Origin: Rhodobacter sp.
GTDB taxonomy: Bacteria; Pseudomonadota; Alphaproteobacteria; Rhodobacterales; Rhodobacteraceae
Assembly (NCBI GenBank): GCA_020637595.1
Contig: JACKKE010000011.1
Span: forward strand, 71,111-135,110
Length of the DNA: 64,000 bases
Reading direction: 5' to 3'
In this document: in pieces, positions 16,943 to 24,927 of the stretch
Position numbering within the stretch: the stretch's first letter is position 1
Layout: every line of letters starts with the position of its first letter
Notes under the pieces: model-generated
Databases searched by the model: none
Seen by the model: the letters and a program-made list of their open reading frames with translations, nothing else
What the model was told of the DNA's origin: nothing
Made by a program: the position numbers and the translations under genes

Positions 16943-18178
16943 TCAAGCTGCGTCGCGGCGAAGAAGCGCCATATAGAATCCGTCCACGCCGCCCGGCAGG
17001 TCATCGGGCCGGGTGCGCCAGCCGCCTTCCGCCGTCGCGCGGCCAAAGGGTTGGGGCGGGGTCTGGGCGAGCAGCCCGGGGTGGCGGGTCAGGGCGGCGG
17101 CGATCTGGTCTTCGCCTTCTTCGGGCAGCAACGAGCAGGTGCAATAGACCAGCCGTCCGCCGGGTTTCAGGAACCCCAGCGCCCGGTCCAGAAGCAGCCC
17201 CTGCAGATCGACCAGCGCCGCGACATCGGCGGGTTTGCGCAGGAAGGGCAGGTCAGGGTGGCGGCGGATCGTGCCGGTGGCGGAACAGGGCGCGTCCAGC
17301 AGCACCGCATCGACCGGCACAGGCGGCGCCCAGTCCAGCGCATCGGCGCAGACGACGGTGGCACTCAGCCCGGTGCGTGCCAGGTTCGCGCGCACCCGCT
17401 CCAGCCGCGGGGCTGACAGATCGACGGCGGTGACTGTCGCGCCGGTGGCGGCCATCTGCATCGTCTTGCCCCCGGGCGCGGCGCAGAGATCCAGCGCGGT
17501 CTCGCCAGGGTGCAGCGCCAGCATCCCCGCGGGCAGGGCGGCGGCAGCATCCTGCACCCACCAGTCGCCCGCCTCGAACCCGGGCAGAGCCGAGACCTGC
17601 ACCGGCCCGGTCAGCCGCAGCGATCCGCCGGGCAGCGCCTGTGCATCCGGCACCGGCGCGGCGCCCGGTTTCAGCGTCAGGTCGACGGGCGGCGTCTGGT
17701 GTTGCGCGGCCTCGATCGCCTGCACCACATCCTCGCCCCAGATCCCCCTGAGCCGCCGCCGCAGCCAGCCCGGCAGGCGCTGCGCCGGCATCTCGGCCCA
17801 GCCGGGATGTGCCGCGACCTTGCGCAGCACCGCGTTGGCCATGCCGGCGAAAGGCGCGGTCTTCGGCCCCGCGCGCAGCAGCGAGACGACGGCGTTCACC
17901 ACCCCGTGCGGCGGTGCGCCGGCCTCCAGCATCTCGACGGTGGCGACTCGCAGCAGCGCCATCGGCAGCGGCGGCGGGGGCTTGCGCAGCAGGGGCGACA
18001 GGATCGCCTCGGTCCGTGAGAAATGGCGCAGGGTCAGCTGCGCCAGCCGCAGTGCCCGTGCCCGCACCGCCGGGTCGCCGCCGGCCTGCGGCGCGTCGGC
18101 CAGCATCCGCCCCTCGGTCAGGACGCCGGCAACCAGCCGGGCGGCCAGAAGGCGCGGATCGTCTGCGGGCTGGGTCAT
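16943..18178 (-). CDS. rsmB: RsmB/NOP-family 16S rRNA (cytosine-C5)-methyltransferase
   Basis: This 411-residue SAM-dependent enzyme methylates C967 of 16S rRNA if it is the true RsmB orthologue. It has an N-terminal NusB-like helical RNA-binding domain (about residues 1-135) and a C-terminal Rossmann domain. Key motifs are CAAPGGKT (SAM site), DAPCSATGTIRRHPD (first catalytic Cys) and VYCTCS (second catalytic Cys). Length is near that of other alphaproteobacterial RsmB proteins. The stop is directly followed by the frame of the heparinase-like gene. It is the first gene of the long minus-strand run and is divergent from the small DUF1674 gene 77 bp away. Confidence 0.93.
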   Translation of the reverse strand: MTQPADDPRLLAARLVAGVLTEGRMLADAPQAGGDPAVRARALRLAQLTLRHFSRTEAILSPLLRKPPPPLPMALLRVATVEMLEAGAPPHGVVNAVVSLLRAGPKTAPFAGMANAVLRKVAAHPGWAEMPAQRLPGWLRRRLRGIWGEDVVQAIEAAQHQTPPVDLTLKPGAAPVPDAQALPGGSLRLTGPVQVSALPGFEAGDWWVQDAAAALPAGMLALHPGETALDLCAAPGGKTMQMAATGATVTAVDLSAPRLERVRANLARTGLSATVVCADALDWAPPVPVDAVLLDAPCSATGTIRRHPDLPFLRKPADVAALVDLQGLLLDRALGFLKPGGRLVYCTCSLLPEEGEDQIAAALTRHPGLLAQTPPQPFGRATAEGGWRTRPDDLPGGVDGFYMALLRRDAA

Positions 18179-18255
18179 CGCGGGCCTCGGTCTTGTTCTC
18201 GGCGGGTCAGGGGTCTAGCTTGCGCCTATCCTACCGCGCGCTTCAAGGAAAGCCG

Positions 18256-18438
18256 ATGTCCTACGATCCCGACGCCCTGCCCCCCGCCGCCAAACGCGCC
18301 CTGGCCGAGGCCGAGGAGCGCCGGAAACAGGCCGAAGCCGAGGCCAAGGACCAGCCCAAGGAGCTGGGCGGGCGCAACGGGCCGGAACCTGTGCGTTACG
18401 GCGACTGGGAAAAGAAGGGCATCGCCATCGACTTCTGA
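18256..18438 (+). CDS. DUF1674 / succinate dehydrogenase assembly factor 4-like protein
   Basis: This 60-residue protein has a charged Ala/Glu/Lys N-terminal half and the diagnostic C-terminal block LGGRNGPEPVRYGDWEKKG ending in IAIDF. That is the hallmark of the DUF1674/SDHAF4 family, whose eukaryotic members help assemble the flavinated SdhA subunit. By homology this bacterial member may assist complex II assembly, but no sdh genes are in the window. The ATG at 18256 was chosen over an upstream in-frame extension that overlaps the divergent rsmB gene. It is convergent with smc (11 bp between stops). Confidence 0.88.
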   Translation: MSYDPDALPPAAKRALAEAEERRKQAEAEAKDQPKELGGRNGPEPVRYGDWEKKGIAIDF

Positions 18439-18449
18439 GCCGTCGGGCT

Positions 18450-21400
18450 TCAGGCGACCAGGGCCTCGGCCTTTTTCAGATCGACGCTGACCAGCTGGCT
18501 GACGCCCTGTTCCGCCATCGTCACCCCGAACAGCCGGTCCATCCGCGCCATCGTCAGCGCGTTATGGGTGATGATCAGGAACCGCGTTTCGGTCCGCCGG
18601 GTCATTTCATCCAGCAGGTCGCAGAACCGCACCACGTTCGCGTCATCCAGAGGCGCGTCGACCTCGTCCAGCACGCAGATCGGCGCGGGGTTGGCCAGGA
18701 ACACCGCAAAGATCAGCGCCAGCGCGGTCAGCGTCTGCTCGCCGCCGGACAGCAAGCTGAGCGACGACAGTTTCTTGCCCGGCGGCTGGCACAGGATTTC
18801 CAGCCCGGCCTCCAGCGGATCGTCGGATTCGACCAACACCAGCCGCGCCTCGCCCCCGCCGAAGAGATGGGTGAAGAGGTTCGAGAAACTCGCGTTCACC
18901 TGATCAAAGGCCGCCAGCAGCCGCTCGCGCCCCTCGCGGTTCAGCGCCGCGATGCCGCCGCGGAGCTTGGCGACGGCGGCCTCCAGATCGGCCTTTTCGG
19001 CAACCAGCGTGTCATGCTCGGCGGTGACGGCGCGGGCGTCTTCCTCGGCGCGCAGGTTCACCGCACCCAAGGCATCGCGGGCGCGTTTCAGGCGGGCAAT
19101 TTCCGTTTCCAGCGTGGCGGTGTCGGGCATCGCGTCGACGGTGACGGCCAGCTGATCCAGGAGGCCCTGCGGCGTGGTGTCCAGCTCATCCGCGATGCGG
19201 TTTGCGGCCAGCGCCACGGCCTCGCCCGCCGCATCGACCCGGGCCTCGGCGCGGGCGCGCCCTTCGCGCGCCTCGCCGGCGGCGCGCTCGGCGGCGCGCT
19301 CGGCCTCCTGCGCGGCCCTGAGCGCGCTTTCACCCGACAGCAGCGCCTCGACGGCGGCGGTGCGGCGCTCATCGGCCTCGGCGATCGCCTCGGACAGTTC
19401 CTCGCGCCGGGCGTTGATCTCCTCGGGCGCGGCGTTGGCCTCGGCCAGCTGGTCCTGCGCTTCTTCGGCGCGGCGTTCGAGGTCGGCGATGCGGTCGGCG
19501 GCGGTGGTCTTGCGCGCTTCCCAGCTCTGGATCTCGCGCGCGACTTCCTGCGCGCGGGCGCGCCGCGCGGCCCCGTCGCGGCGCAATTCGTCCTGCGCGG
19601 CGCGGCGTGCCATCATCGCCATGCGCGCGGCCTCGACCTGGGTGCGGATGGTTTCGACACGGGCGCGCGCGGCGTCGAGGTCATCGAGACCGCCCAGCGC
19701 CGCCTCGGCCTCATCGAGCCGCGCTTGCGCCGATTCGGCCTCGGCCTGCATGCGCTCCAGCGTCAGCTCGGCGCTTTCGCGTTTCGACTGCACAAGGCTC
19801 GCCTCGGCCTCGGCGCGGCTGAGCGCGCGGATCGCTTCGGTCAGGCGCTGTTCGGTGGCGCGGCGGGTATCGCGGGCCAGCCGGTCGGCTTCGGTCAGCT
19901 GGGCAAGGCGCGACTGGCGGTCTTCATGGGCCTCGCGGGCGGCGTCCTGGCGGGCCTCGGCAGCGTCGAGGTCTTCGCGCAGCGCGGCCAGACGGTTAAT
20001 CTGCGTCAGGCGGATCGCGGCGGCGCTCGAGGCATCCTCGGCGCGCTGCACCAGCCCGTCCCAACGCCACAGCGCGCCGTCCTGCGTGACCAGCCGCTGC
20101 CCCGGCCTCAGCCCGGCGTGCAGGCGCTGGGCCGTGACCGCATCGCAAACGCCGATCTGCGCCAGCCGGCGCGCCAGTTCGGCGGGCGCGGTGACGCGGG
20201 CGGCAAGGGGGTCGACCCCTTCGGGCAGCGGTTGCGGCGCGTCATAGCCGGGCAACGCGCGCCAGCCCGAGCCCGCGTCCGCCGCCGGCGCCGCCAGATC
20301 GTCGCCCAGCGCGGCGCCCAGCGCCTTTTCATAGCCGGGCGCGGCGCGCACCGCTGACAGGATCGCCCCCTCGGCCGAGGTGTCGCGGGCGATCAGCCGC
20401 TCCAACGCCGCCAGCTCCGCGGCCAGCGCGCTGACCTCGCCCTCGGCGCTGGCGCGGGCGGCGCGGGCCTCGACCTCGACCGCCTGGGCCTCGGCGCGGG
20501 CAGCCTCGGCTTCGGCCAGGGTTTCCTCGGCCGCTTCCAGCAGATCCTGCGCCGCGTCGCGGGCCTCGGCGGCCTGTTCCTGGGCCAGTTCGGCGGCCTC
20601 CAGCGCGGCGGCCGCCTGTGCAGCCTCGTCGGCGGCCTTCTGTGCCCCGGCCGAAGCGCGCGCGCCTTCGGTGCGGGCCTCGGCGGCCTGACGGGTCAGC
20701 GACTGGTGGCGCGCGGCAAGGCGCGCGACATCCTCGGTCGCTTCGGTCAGATGGGCCTCGGCATCGGCCAGCAAATCAGAGGCCTCGCGCGCCGCCTCGA
20801 CCGCCTCGGCCAGCCGCGCGTCATGGCCCTCGCCGGCGCGCGCCAACTGTTCTTCCTCCCAGCGCAGGCGCTCGATGGTCTCATCAGCGTCCGCTGCCAG
20901 ACCGGCCTCGCGCTGGGCGTCGAGGCGCAGCTGTTCGATGCGCATCATCAGGGTCTGCACGGCCTCGCGGGCGCGGGCCTCCTGATCGGCCAGGGTGTCG
21001 CGCTGGACCTGCAGCCGCTGCAGGATCGCGCCCGCGATCGCCTCTTCCTCGCGCAGGGGGGGCAGGGCGTCCTCGCGCCCTTCACGGGCGGCGCGGGCCT
21101 CGCGGGCGGCGCGTTCGGCACCGGCGGCGAGGGTCATCGCCTCGGTCAGCGCGGCCTGCACCTGGGCACGGGCCTGCGAGGCCTCGCGCCAGCGTTTATA
21201 GAGGATCATCCCCTCGGACCGGCGCAATTCGGCGCCGATCTCGCGATAGCGCGCGGCCTGCCGGGCCTGCCGGGCCAGCACGGTGATCTGTTGCGCCAGT
21301 TGCTCGACCGTGTCGCCCACGCGTTCGAGGTTGGTCTCGGTCGCGCTGAGACGCAGCTCGGCTTCGTGCCGGCGCTGATAGAGGCCCGAGATGCCGGCGG

Positions 21401-21899
21401 CCTCTTCCAGAATCCGCCGCCGTGCCTTGGGCTTGGCGTTGATCAGCTCCGAAATCTGCCCCTGCCGCACCAGCGCCGGCGAATGCGCCCCGGTCGAGGC
21501 ATCGGCAAAGAGCATCTGCACATCGCGCGCCCGCACATCCTTGCCGTTGACCTTATAGGCCGAGCCGGCGTCGCGGGTGATCCGGCGCGTGACCTCCAGC
21601 GCGTCGGCATCGTTGAAGCCGGCGGGGGCGAGGCGTTCCGAGTTGTCGAGACCCAGCGTCACCTCGGCAAAGGCGCGGGCGGCGCGCGACTTGGTGCCGG
21701 CAAAGACCACGTCCTCCATCCCCGACCCGCGCATCGCGGTCGGGCGGTTTTCGCCCATCACCCAGCGCAGGGCCTCCAGCAGGTTCGACTTGCCACAGCC
21801 GTTCGGCCCGACAACGCCGGTCAGCCCCTCGCGGATCACCAACTCGGTGGGATCGACGAAGCTCTTGAATCCGTTCAGGCGCAGGCGGGTGAAACGCAA
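18450..21899 (-). CDS. smc: Chromosome segregation protein SMC
   Basis: This 1149-residue SMC ATPase is the core of the bacterial condensin. The N-terminal head has RFTRLRLNGFKSFVDPTEL and Walker A GPNGCGKSN (residues 31-39). Two long Ala/Glu/Arg coiled coils flank a hinge near the middle. The C-terminal head has the signature LSGGEQ and Walker B ICVLDEVDAPLDDANV. No ATG exists near the conserved N-terminus. The start is TTG at 21899, preceded by a GGAG site seven bases upstream, and it begins MRFTRLRLNGFKS exactly as expected. Open frame further upstream (to 22448) is antisense to the acetyltransferase gene and is not coding. ScpA/ScpB are not in the window. Confidence 0.95.
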   Translation of the reverse strand: MRFTRLRLNGFKSFVDPTELVIREGLTGVVGPNGCGKSNLLEALRWVMGENRPTAMRGSGMEDVVFAGTKSRAARAFAEVTLGLDNSERLAPAGFNDADALEVTRRITRDAGSAYKVNGKDVRARDVQMLFADASTGAHSPALVRQGQISELINAKPKARRRILEEAAGISGLYQRRHEAELRLSATETNLERVGDTVEQLAQQITVLARQARQAARYREIGAELRRSEGMILYKRWREASQARAQVQAALTEAMTLAAGAERAAREARAAREGREDALPPLREEEAIAGAILQRLQVQRDTLADQEARAREAVQTLMMRIEQLRLDAQREAGLAADADETIERLRWEEEQLARAGEGHDARLAEAVEAAREASDLLADAEAHLTEATEDVARLAARHQSLTRQAAEARTEGARASAGAQKAADEAAQAAAALEAAELAQEQAAEARDAAQDLLEAAEETLAEAEAARAEAQAVEVEARAARASAEGEVSALAAELAALERLIARDTSAEGAILSAVRAAPGYEKALGAALGDDLAAPAADAGSGWRALPGYDAPQPLPEGVDPLAARVTAPAELARRLAQIGVCDAVTAQRLHAGLRPGQRLVTQDGALWRWDGLVQRAEDASSAAAIRLTQINRLAALREDLDAAEARQDAAREAHEDRQSRLAQLTEADRLARDTRRATEQRLTEAIRALSRAEAEASLVQSKRESAELTLERMQAEAESAQARLDEAEAALGGLDDLDAARARVETIRTQVEAARMAMMARRAAQDELRRDGAARRARAQEVAREIQSWEARKTTAADRIADLERRAEEAQDQLAEANAAPEEINARREELSEAIAEADERRTAAVEALLSGESALRAAQEAERAAERAAGEAREGRARAEARVDAAGEAVALAANRIADELDTTPQGLLDQLAVTVDAMPDTATLETEIARLKRARDALGAVNLRAEEDARAVTAEHDTLVAEKADLEAAVAKLRGGIAALNREGRERLLAAFDQVNASFSNLFTHLFGGGEARLVLVESDDPLEAGLEILCQPPGKKLSSLSLLSGGEQTLTALALIFAVFLANPAPICVLDEVDAPLDDANVVRFCDLLDEMTRRTETRFLIITHNALTMARMDRLFGVTMAEQGVSQLVSVDLKKAEALVA

Positions 21900-21990
21900 G
21901 GGGGATCTCCGGGGGAATCGGGCGGGAAGTGTCCCGTGGGTCTGGGGATGAGTCAAGGAAGGCGCGCCGGATGTGGCGGAATCGCGCGCG

Positions 21991-21999
21991 TTATCCACA
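21991..21999 (+). other. Isolated perfect DnaA-box sequence
   Basis: TTATCCACA, the consensus DnaA box, lies in the smc/acetyltransferase divergent spacer. No second box, DnaA gene or AT-rich unwinding element is near, so this is not an origin. It may titrate DnaA, regulate smc or occur by chance. Confidence 0.35.
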
Positions 22000-22084
22000 A
22001 GATATTGGGTATTCTGCGGGCATTGCCGGTTCCCCATTGACCACTGCCCGCCCGCGCGCCAGCCTGCGCGAAAAAGGTGCCCGC

Positions 22085-22996
22085 ATGCCCGTGACCACCC
22101 GCCCCGAATCCCCCGCGCATCCGCAGGCGACCGCGCTTTTGCGGGCCAGCCATGCCTATCTGCAAAGCCTCTACGCGGCCGAGGACAACCATTTCCTGTC
22201 GATCGACGAGTTGCTGGCTTCCGGTATCCTGTTCTTTGTCGCCGAGAGTGACGGGCGCATCGTCGGCACTGCCGCGCTGGCGCTGAAGGACGGGTATGCC
22301 GAGGTGAAGTCGATGTTCGTCGACCCGGCGGCACGCGGGCAGGGGGTGGGTCGGGCGCTGCTCGACCGGCTGGAGGCCGAGGGCCGCGCCCGGGCCTTGC
22401 CGATGCTGCGGCTGGAAACCGGGCCGCTGAACCATGAGGCGGTGGCAATGTATGCCCGCCACGGCTATGCGCCCTGCGGGCGGTTCGGGGACTATCCCGA
22501 CAGCGCCGCCTCGCTGTTCATGGAAAAACCGTTGGACGCGCCCTGCCGGATGTCCCCGGACGAGGACATGACCGCGGTCCACGCGCTGCTGGTCGATGCC
22601 TTTGCCTATATGGACGGGGTGATTGATCCGCCGTCCTCGCTGGGGCAGATGACGCCGGCCGATCTGGCGGAGAACGCGCGCGAGGCCGAGTTGTGGGTGA
22701 TTGGCACGCCGCCCCGTGCCTGCATGATCCTGACGCCAAAGGGCGCCACGCTCTATCTGGGCAAGCTGGCGGTGGACCGGGGTGCGCGCGGGCGCGGCCT
22801 GTCGCGGCAGTTGATCGAGCATGCGACGGACCGGGCGCGCGCGCTGGGCCTGCCCTCGGTCACGCTGCAGACGCGGGTCGAGCTGGTGGCGAACCAGAAA
22901 ACGTTTGAAACGATGGGGTTTGTCGAGACCGGGCGCACCGCGCATCCGGGGTATGACCGCCCGACCTCGATCACCTATGTGCGGCCGGTGACCTGA
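22085..22996 (+). CDS. Tandem GNAT N-acetyltransferase (two domains)
   Basis: This 303-residue protein contains two GNAT folds in a row. The first (about residues 10-155) has the acetyl-CoA loop FVDPAARGQGVGRALLDRLE and the helical end NHEAVAMYARHGYAPCGRFGDY. The second (about 160-300) has LAVDRGARGRGLSRQLIEHA and FETMGFVETGR. Both domains keep the R/Q-x-x-G-x-G/A pyrophosphate-binding loop, so both may be active, although the substrates cannot be inferred. The ATG at 22085 is chosen over an open frame extending to 21929, which runs into the smc promoter region. It is divergent from smc across 185 bp. Confidence 0.87.
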   Translation: MPVTTRPESPAHPQATALLRASHAYLQSLYAAEDNHFLSIDELLASGILFFVAESDGRIVGTAALALKDGYAEVKSMFVDPAARGQGVGRALLDRLEAEGRARALPMLRLETGPLNHEAVAMYARHGYAPCGRFGDYPDSAASLFMEKPLDAPCRMSPDEDMTAVHALLVDAFAYMDGVIDPPSSLGQMTPADLAENAREAELWVIGTPPRACMILTPKGATLYLGKLAVDRGARGRGLSRQLIEHATDRARALGLPSVTLQTRVELVANQKTFETMGFVETGRTAHPGYDRPTSITYVRPVT

Positions 22997-23006
22997 CTGC
23001 GACACA

Positions 23007-23035
23007 TTGGCACCTTCACATTCTCGTTTTGGAAT
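23007..23035 (+). promoter_or_regulatory. Possible sigma70-type promoter of the membrane protein/DsrE genes
   Basis: TTGGCA (23007-23012) followed after 17 bases by TGGAAT (23030-23035) is a plausible -35/-10 pair. The putative -10 lies inside the first ATTC-N8-GAAT palindrome, so a bound repressor would block it. Confidence 0.4.
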
Positions 23036-23037
23036 GT
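23018..23037. promoter_or_regulatory. Operator candidate 1: ACATTC-N8-GAATGT palindrome
   Basis: A 20-bp element with perfect 6-base arms, ACATTC (23018-23023) and GAATGT (23032-23037), separated by 8 bases. The core ATTC-N8-GAAT matches the operator that I recall for SqrR/BigR-type persulfide-sensing ArsR repressors in Rhodobacter. It overlaps the putative -10 of the promoter for the gene at 23076. Confidence 0.6.
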
Positions 23038-23044
23038 TTAATGC

Positions 23045-23060
23045 ATTCAGCAAATTGAAT
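23045..23060. promoter_or_regulatory. Operator candidate 2: second ATTC-N8-GAAT site
   Basis: ATTC (23045-23048) and GAAT (23057-23060) are separated by exactly 8 bases, the same geometry as the site 25 bp upstream. It lies just before the ribosome-binding site (taggag, 23064-23069) of the membrane protein gene. Two sites with identical spacing in an 80-bp spacer are unlikely to be chance in GC-rich DNA. Confidence 0.58.
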
Positions 23061-23075
23061 GTGTAGGAGCCTGAC

Positions 23076-24281
23076 ATGACCCCTAGCCGCCCGTCCGATA
23101 CCTATTCGCCGATGTATTTCCTCGCCTCGCTGGGGGCTGGTGGTCTGTCGGTGACCTTTTTCATGTGGCTGATGTTCGGGGTGGCGCACCCCGGCCGCAC
23201 CGTGCCGATCTTCGAAGACATCATGGCCGCGTTCCAGACCGGTTCGTCGCTGACCCAGGCGATGATCATCGGTGCCTGGATTGGCATCGCCGTCTTTGTG
23301 GTTCTGAACCTCAAGTCGCTGATCTGGAACCTGGGTCGCTACAACGCGTGGAGGCGCACCGAGGCCTATGCCAAGTTCGTCAAGACCAACGCGCAAAGCC
23401 AGTTGATGGCGCTGCCGCTGGCGCTGGCGATGTCGGTGAACGGGATGTTCGTCGCCGGCCTCGTGTTCGTGCCGGGGCTGTGGTCGGTCGTCGAATACCT
23501 GTTCCCGCTGGCCGTTGTCGCGTTCCTGGCAATCGGCGTGCTGGCGTTCCGCCTCTATGGTCACTTCATCGCGCGCATCAAGGTCGAGGGTGGCTTTAAC
23601 CACGCTGCCAACAACAGCTTTGGCCAGATCCTGCCCGCGTTTGCCTTTGCGATGATCGGTGTCGGCCTGTCGGCCCCGGCGGCGATGAGCGTCAACACCA
23701 CGGTTGTCGGCTTCTCGGTCGTCCTGTCGACCTTCTTCTTCATCACCGCGGTTCTGGTGGCCGGTGTGGCGCTGATCCTCGGCATCCGGTCGATGTTGGA
23801 CCACGGCACCAACGCCGAGACCGCCCCGACGCTGATGATCCTGATCCCGCTGATGACGATCCTGGGCATCACCCTGCTGCGTCAGAATCACGGCGTCGGC
23901 GTGCAGTTCGACGCGCATACCTCGGATGCAGACACCTTTATGATGCTGACCAAACTGGTCGCGGTGCAGGTGCTGTTCGGGATGTTCGGCTGGATGATCA
24001 TGGCGCGCCACAACTACGCCAAGCGGTTCATCTGGGGCCGTGAGACCTCGGTGATGAGCTATGCGCTGGTCTGCCCGGGTGTCGGTTTTGCCGTGCTGAT
24101 GCAGTTCTTCATCCACAAGGGCCTGGTTGCGGTGCATCTGGTGGACAAGTTCAGCGCCGGTTACTGGGCCCTGATCGCCATCACGCTGGTCTCGCAGTTC
24201 GCCATGATCGCGCTGGTCTTCGTGCTGAACCGCCGCCACTTTGGAGCACCGCGTGCCGCCGCCGCGGTTCCGGCCGAGTAA
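23076..24281 (+). CDS. Polytopic membrane protein with single in-membrane cysteine, possible TsoY-like family
   Basis: This 401-residue inner-membrane protein has about ten hydrophobic helices. Polar loops include WNLGRYNAWRRTEAYAKF near residue 85 and HGVGVQFDAHTSDADTF near 272-288. Its only cysteine is Cys333, in the motif YALVCPGVGF at the start of a late helix. The overall look recalls tellurite-resistance/dicarboxylate (TDT)-like transporters and a family that I recall being annotated as TsoY (seleno)protein, in which selenocysteine can replace this cysteine; that recollection is unverified. It is followed by a terminator and then a periplasmic DsrE-like gene, and preceded by two ATTC-N8-GAAT sites. 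Together these suggest transport or processing of reduced sulfur compounds, by inference only. Confidence 0.7.
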   Translation: MTPSRPSDTYSPMYFLASLGAGGLSVTFFMWLMFGVAHPGRTVPIFEDIMAAFQTGSSLTQAMIIGAWIGIAVFVVLNLKSLIWNLGRYNAWRRTEAYAKFVKTNAQSQLMALPLALAMSVNGMFVAGLVFVPGLWSVVEYLFPLAVVAFLAIGVLAFRLYGHFIARIKVEGGFNHAANNSFGQILPAFAFAMIGVGLSAPAAMSVNTTVVGFSVVLSTFFFITAVLVAGVALILGIRSMLDHGTNAETAPTLMILIPLMTILGITLLRQNHGVGVQFDAHTSDADTFMMLTKLVAVQVLFGMFGWMIMARHNYAKRFIWGRETSVMSYALVCPGVGFAVLMQFFIHKGLVAVHLVDKFSAGYWALIAITLVSQFAMIALVFVLNRRHFGAPRAAAAVPAE

Positions 24282-24308
24282 CACGCGCAACGCATCGGGT
24301 TGAGTGCG

Positions 24309-24339
24309 GAAGCGATCCCTTTGGGGGTCGCTTCTTTTA
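24309..24339 (+). terminator. Rho-independent terminator
   Basis: An 11-bp stem GAAGCGATCCC (24309-24319) / GGGGTCGCTTC (24324-24334), with one G-T wobble and a 4-base loop, is followed by TTTTATTT. It ends the transcript of the membrane protein gene, so the DsrE-like gene downstream needs its own promoter or partial read-through. Confidence 0.88.
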
Positions 24340-24456
24340 TTTGCATATCCTGATATGTTTCTTGCCCGAAACAAACATCCGTGCCTAATCTTGATCCGGG
24401 CGGCCCATTGCGCCCCGCGCGTTTGGGAGAGCGCGCGATCCATAAGGGAGGATCCC

Positions 24457-24906
24457 ATGTCTGTTTCGCTTTTCCGGTCCCTCAAGGGGGCGGCTCTTGC
24501 CGCATCGCTGGCCGTCGCCCCGCTGGCGGCGCTGGCCGAGACCCATCACATTGCGGTGCAGGTCAACGACAACGACCCGCAGCGGATGAATCTGGCGCTG
24601 AACAACGTCAACAACCTGATCGCCGCCTATCAGGAAATGGGTGACGAGGTCGAGGTGCAGATCGTCGCCTATGGCCCGGGCCTGCACATGCTGCGCGCTG
24701 ATACCTCGCCGGTGGCGCAGCGCGTTGCGACGATGGCGCTGGAGCACCCGAACGTCACCTTCCAGGCCTGCAACAACACCATCAATGCGATGCAGCGCCA
24801 GTCCGGCGCCGAGGTCACGCTGCTGCCCGAGGCGCATATCGTCCCGGCCGGCGTGGTGCATCTGGTGCAGCTGCAGGAGCAGGGCTGGTCCTATATCCGG
24901 CCCTGA
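24457..24906 (+). CDS. Periplasmic DsrE/DsrF-like family protein
   Basis: This 149-residue protein has a signal peptide (SLKGAALAASLAVAPLAALAE, cleavage near residue 28). A DsrE-like alpha/beta domain follows: KHHIAVQVNDND-type first strand (here HHIAVQVNDNDPQRMNLAL), a helix with NNVNNLIAAY, strand VEVQIVAYGPGLHMLR, then VTFQACNNTINAM. Its single cysteine, Cys105, sits at the family's usual redox/sulfur-carrier position. DsrE-family proteins handle persulfides, and exported versions are often linked to sulfide or thiosulfate metabolism. The ATG at 24457 has a strong aagggaggat site. A terminator separates it from the membrane protein gene, so co-regulation would need its own promoter or read-through. 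Confidence 0.85.
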   Translation: MSVSLFRSLKGAALAASLAVAPLAALAETHHIAVQVNDNDPQRMNLALNNVNNLIAAYQEMGDEVEVQIVAYGPGLHMLRADTSPVAQRVATMALEHPNVTFQACNNTINAMQRQSGAEVTLLPEAHIVPAGVVHLVQLQEQGWSYIRP

Positions 24907-24927
24907 TCGACCGATGCCGGGGCTGCC

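Noticed and set aside
21991..21999. Replication origin suggested by the DnaA box
   Set aside because: Only one box, and no dnaA, dnaN or AT-rich unwinding element near it.
21900..22448. Upstream extension of the smc frame by about 180 codons
   Set aside because: The extension is antisense to the acetyltransferase gene and precedes the conserved SMC N-terminus; the TTG with an SD site explains the start.
23016..24485. Minus-strand open frame of about 490 codons opposite the membrane protein gene
   Set aside because: The plus-strand frame has clear helices, SD and terminator; the opposite frame is a charged low-complexity shadow.
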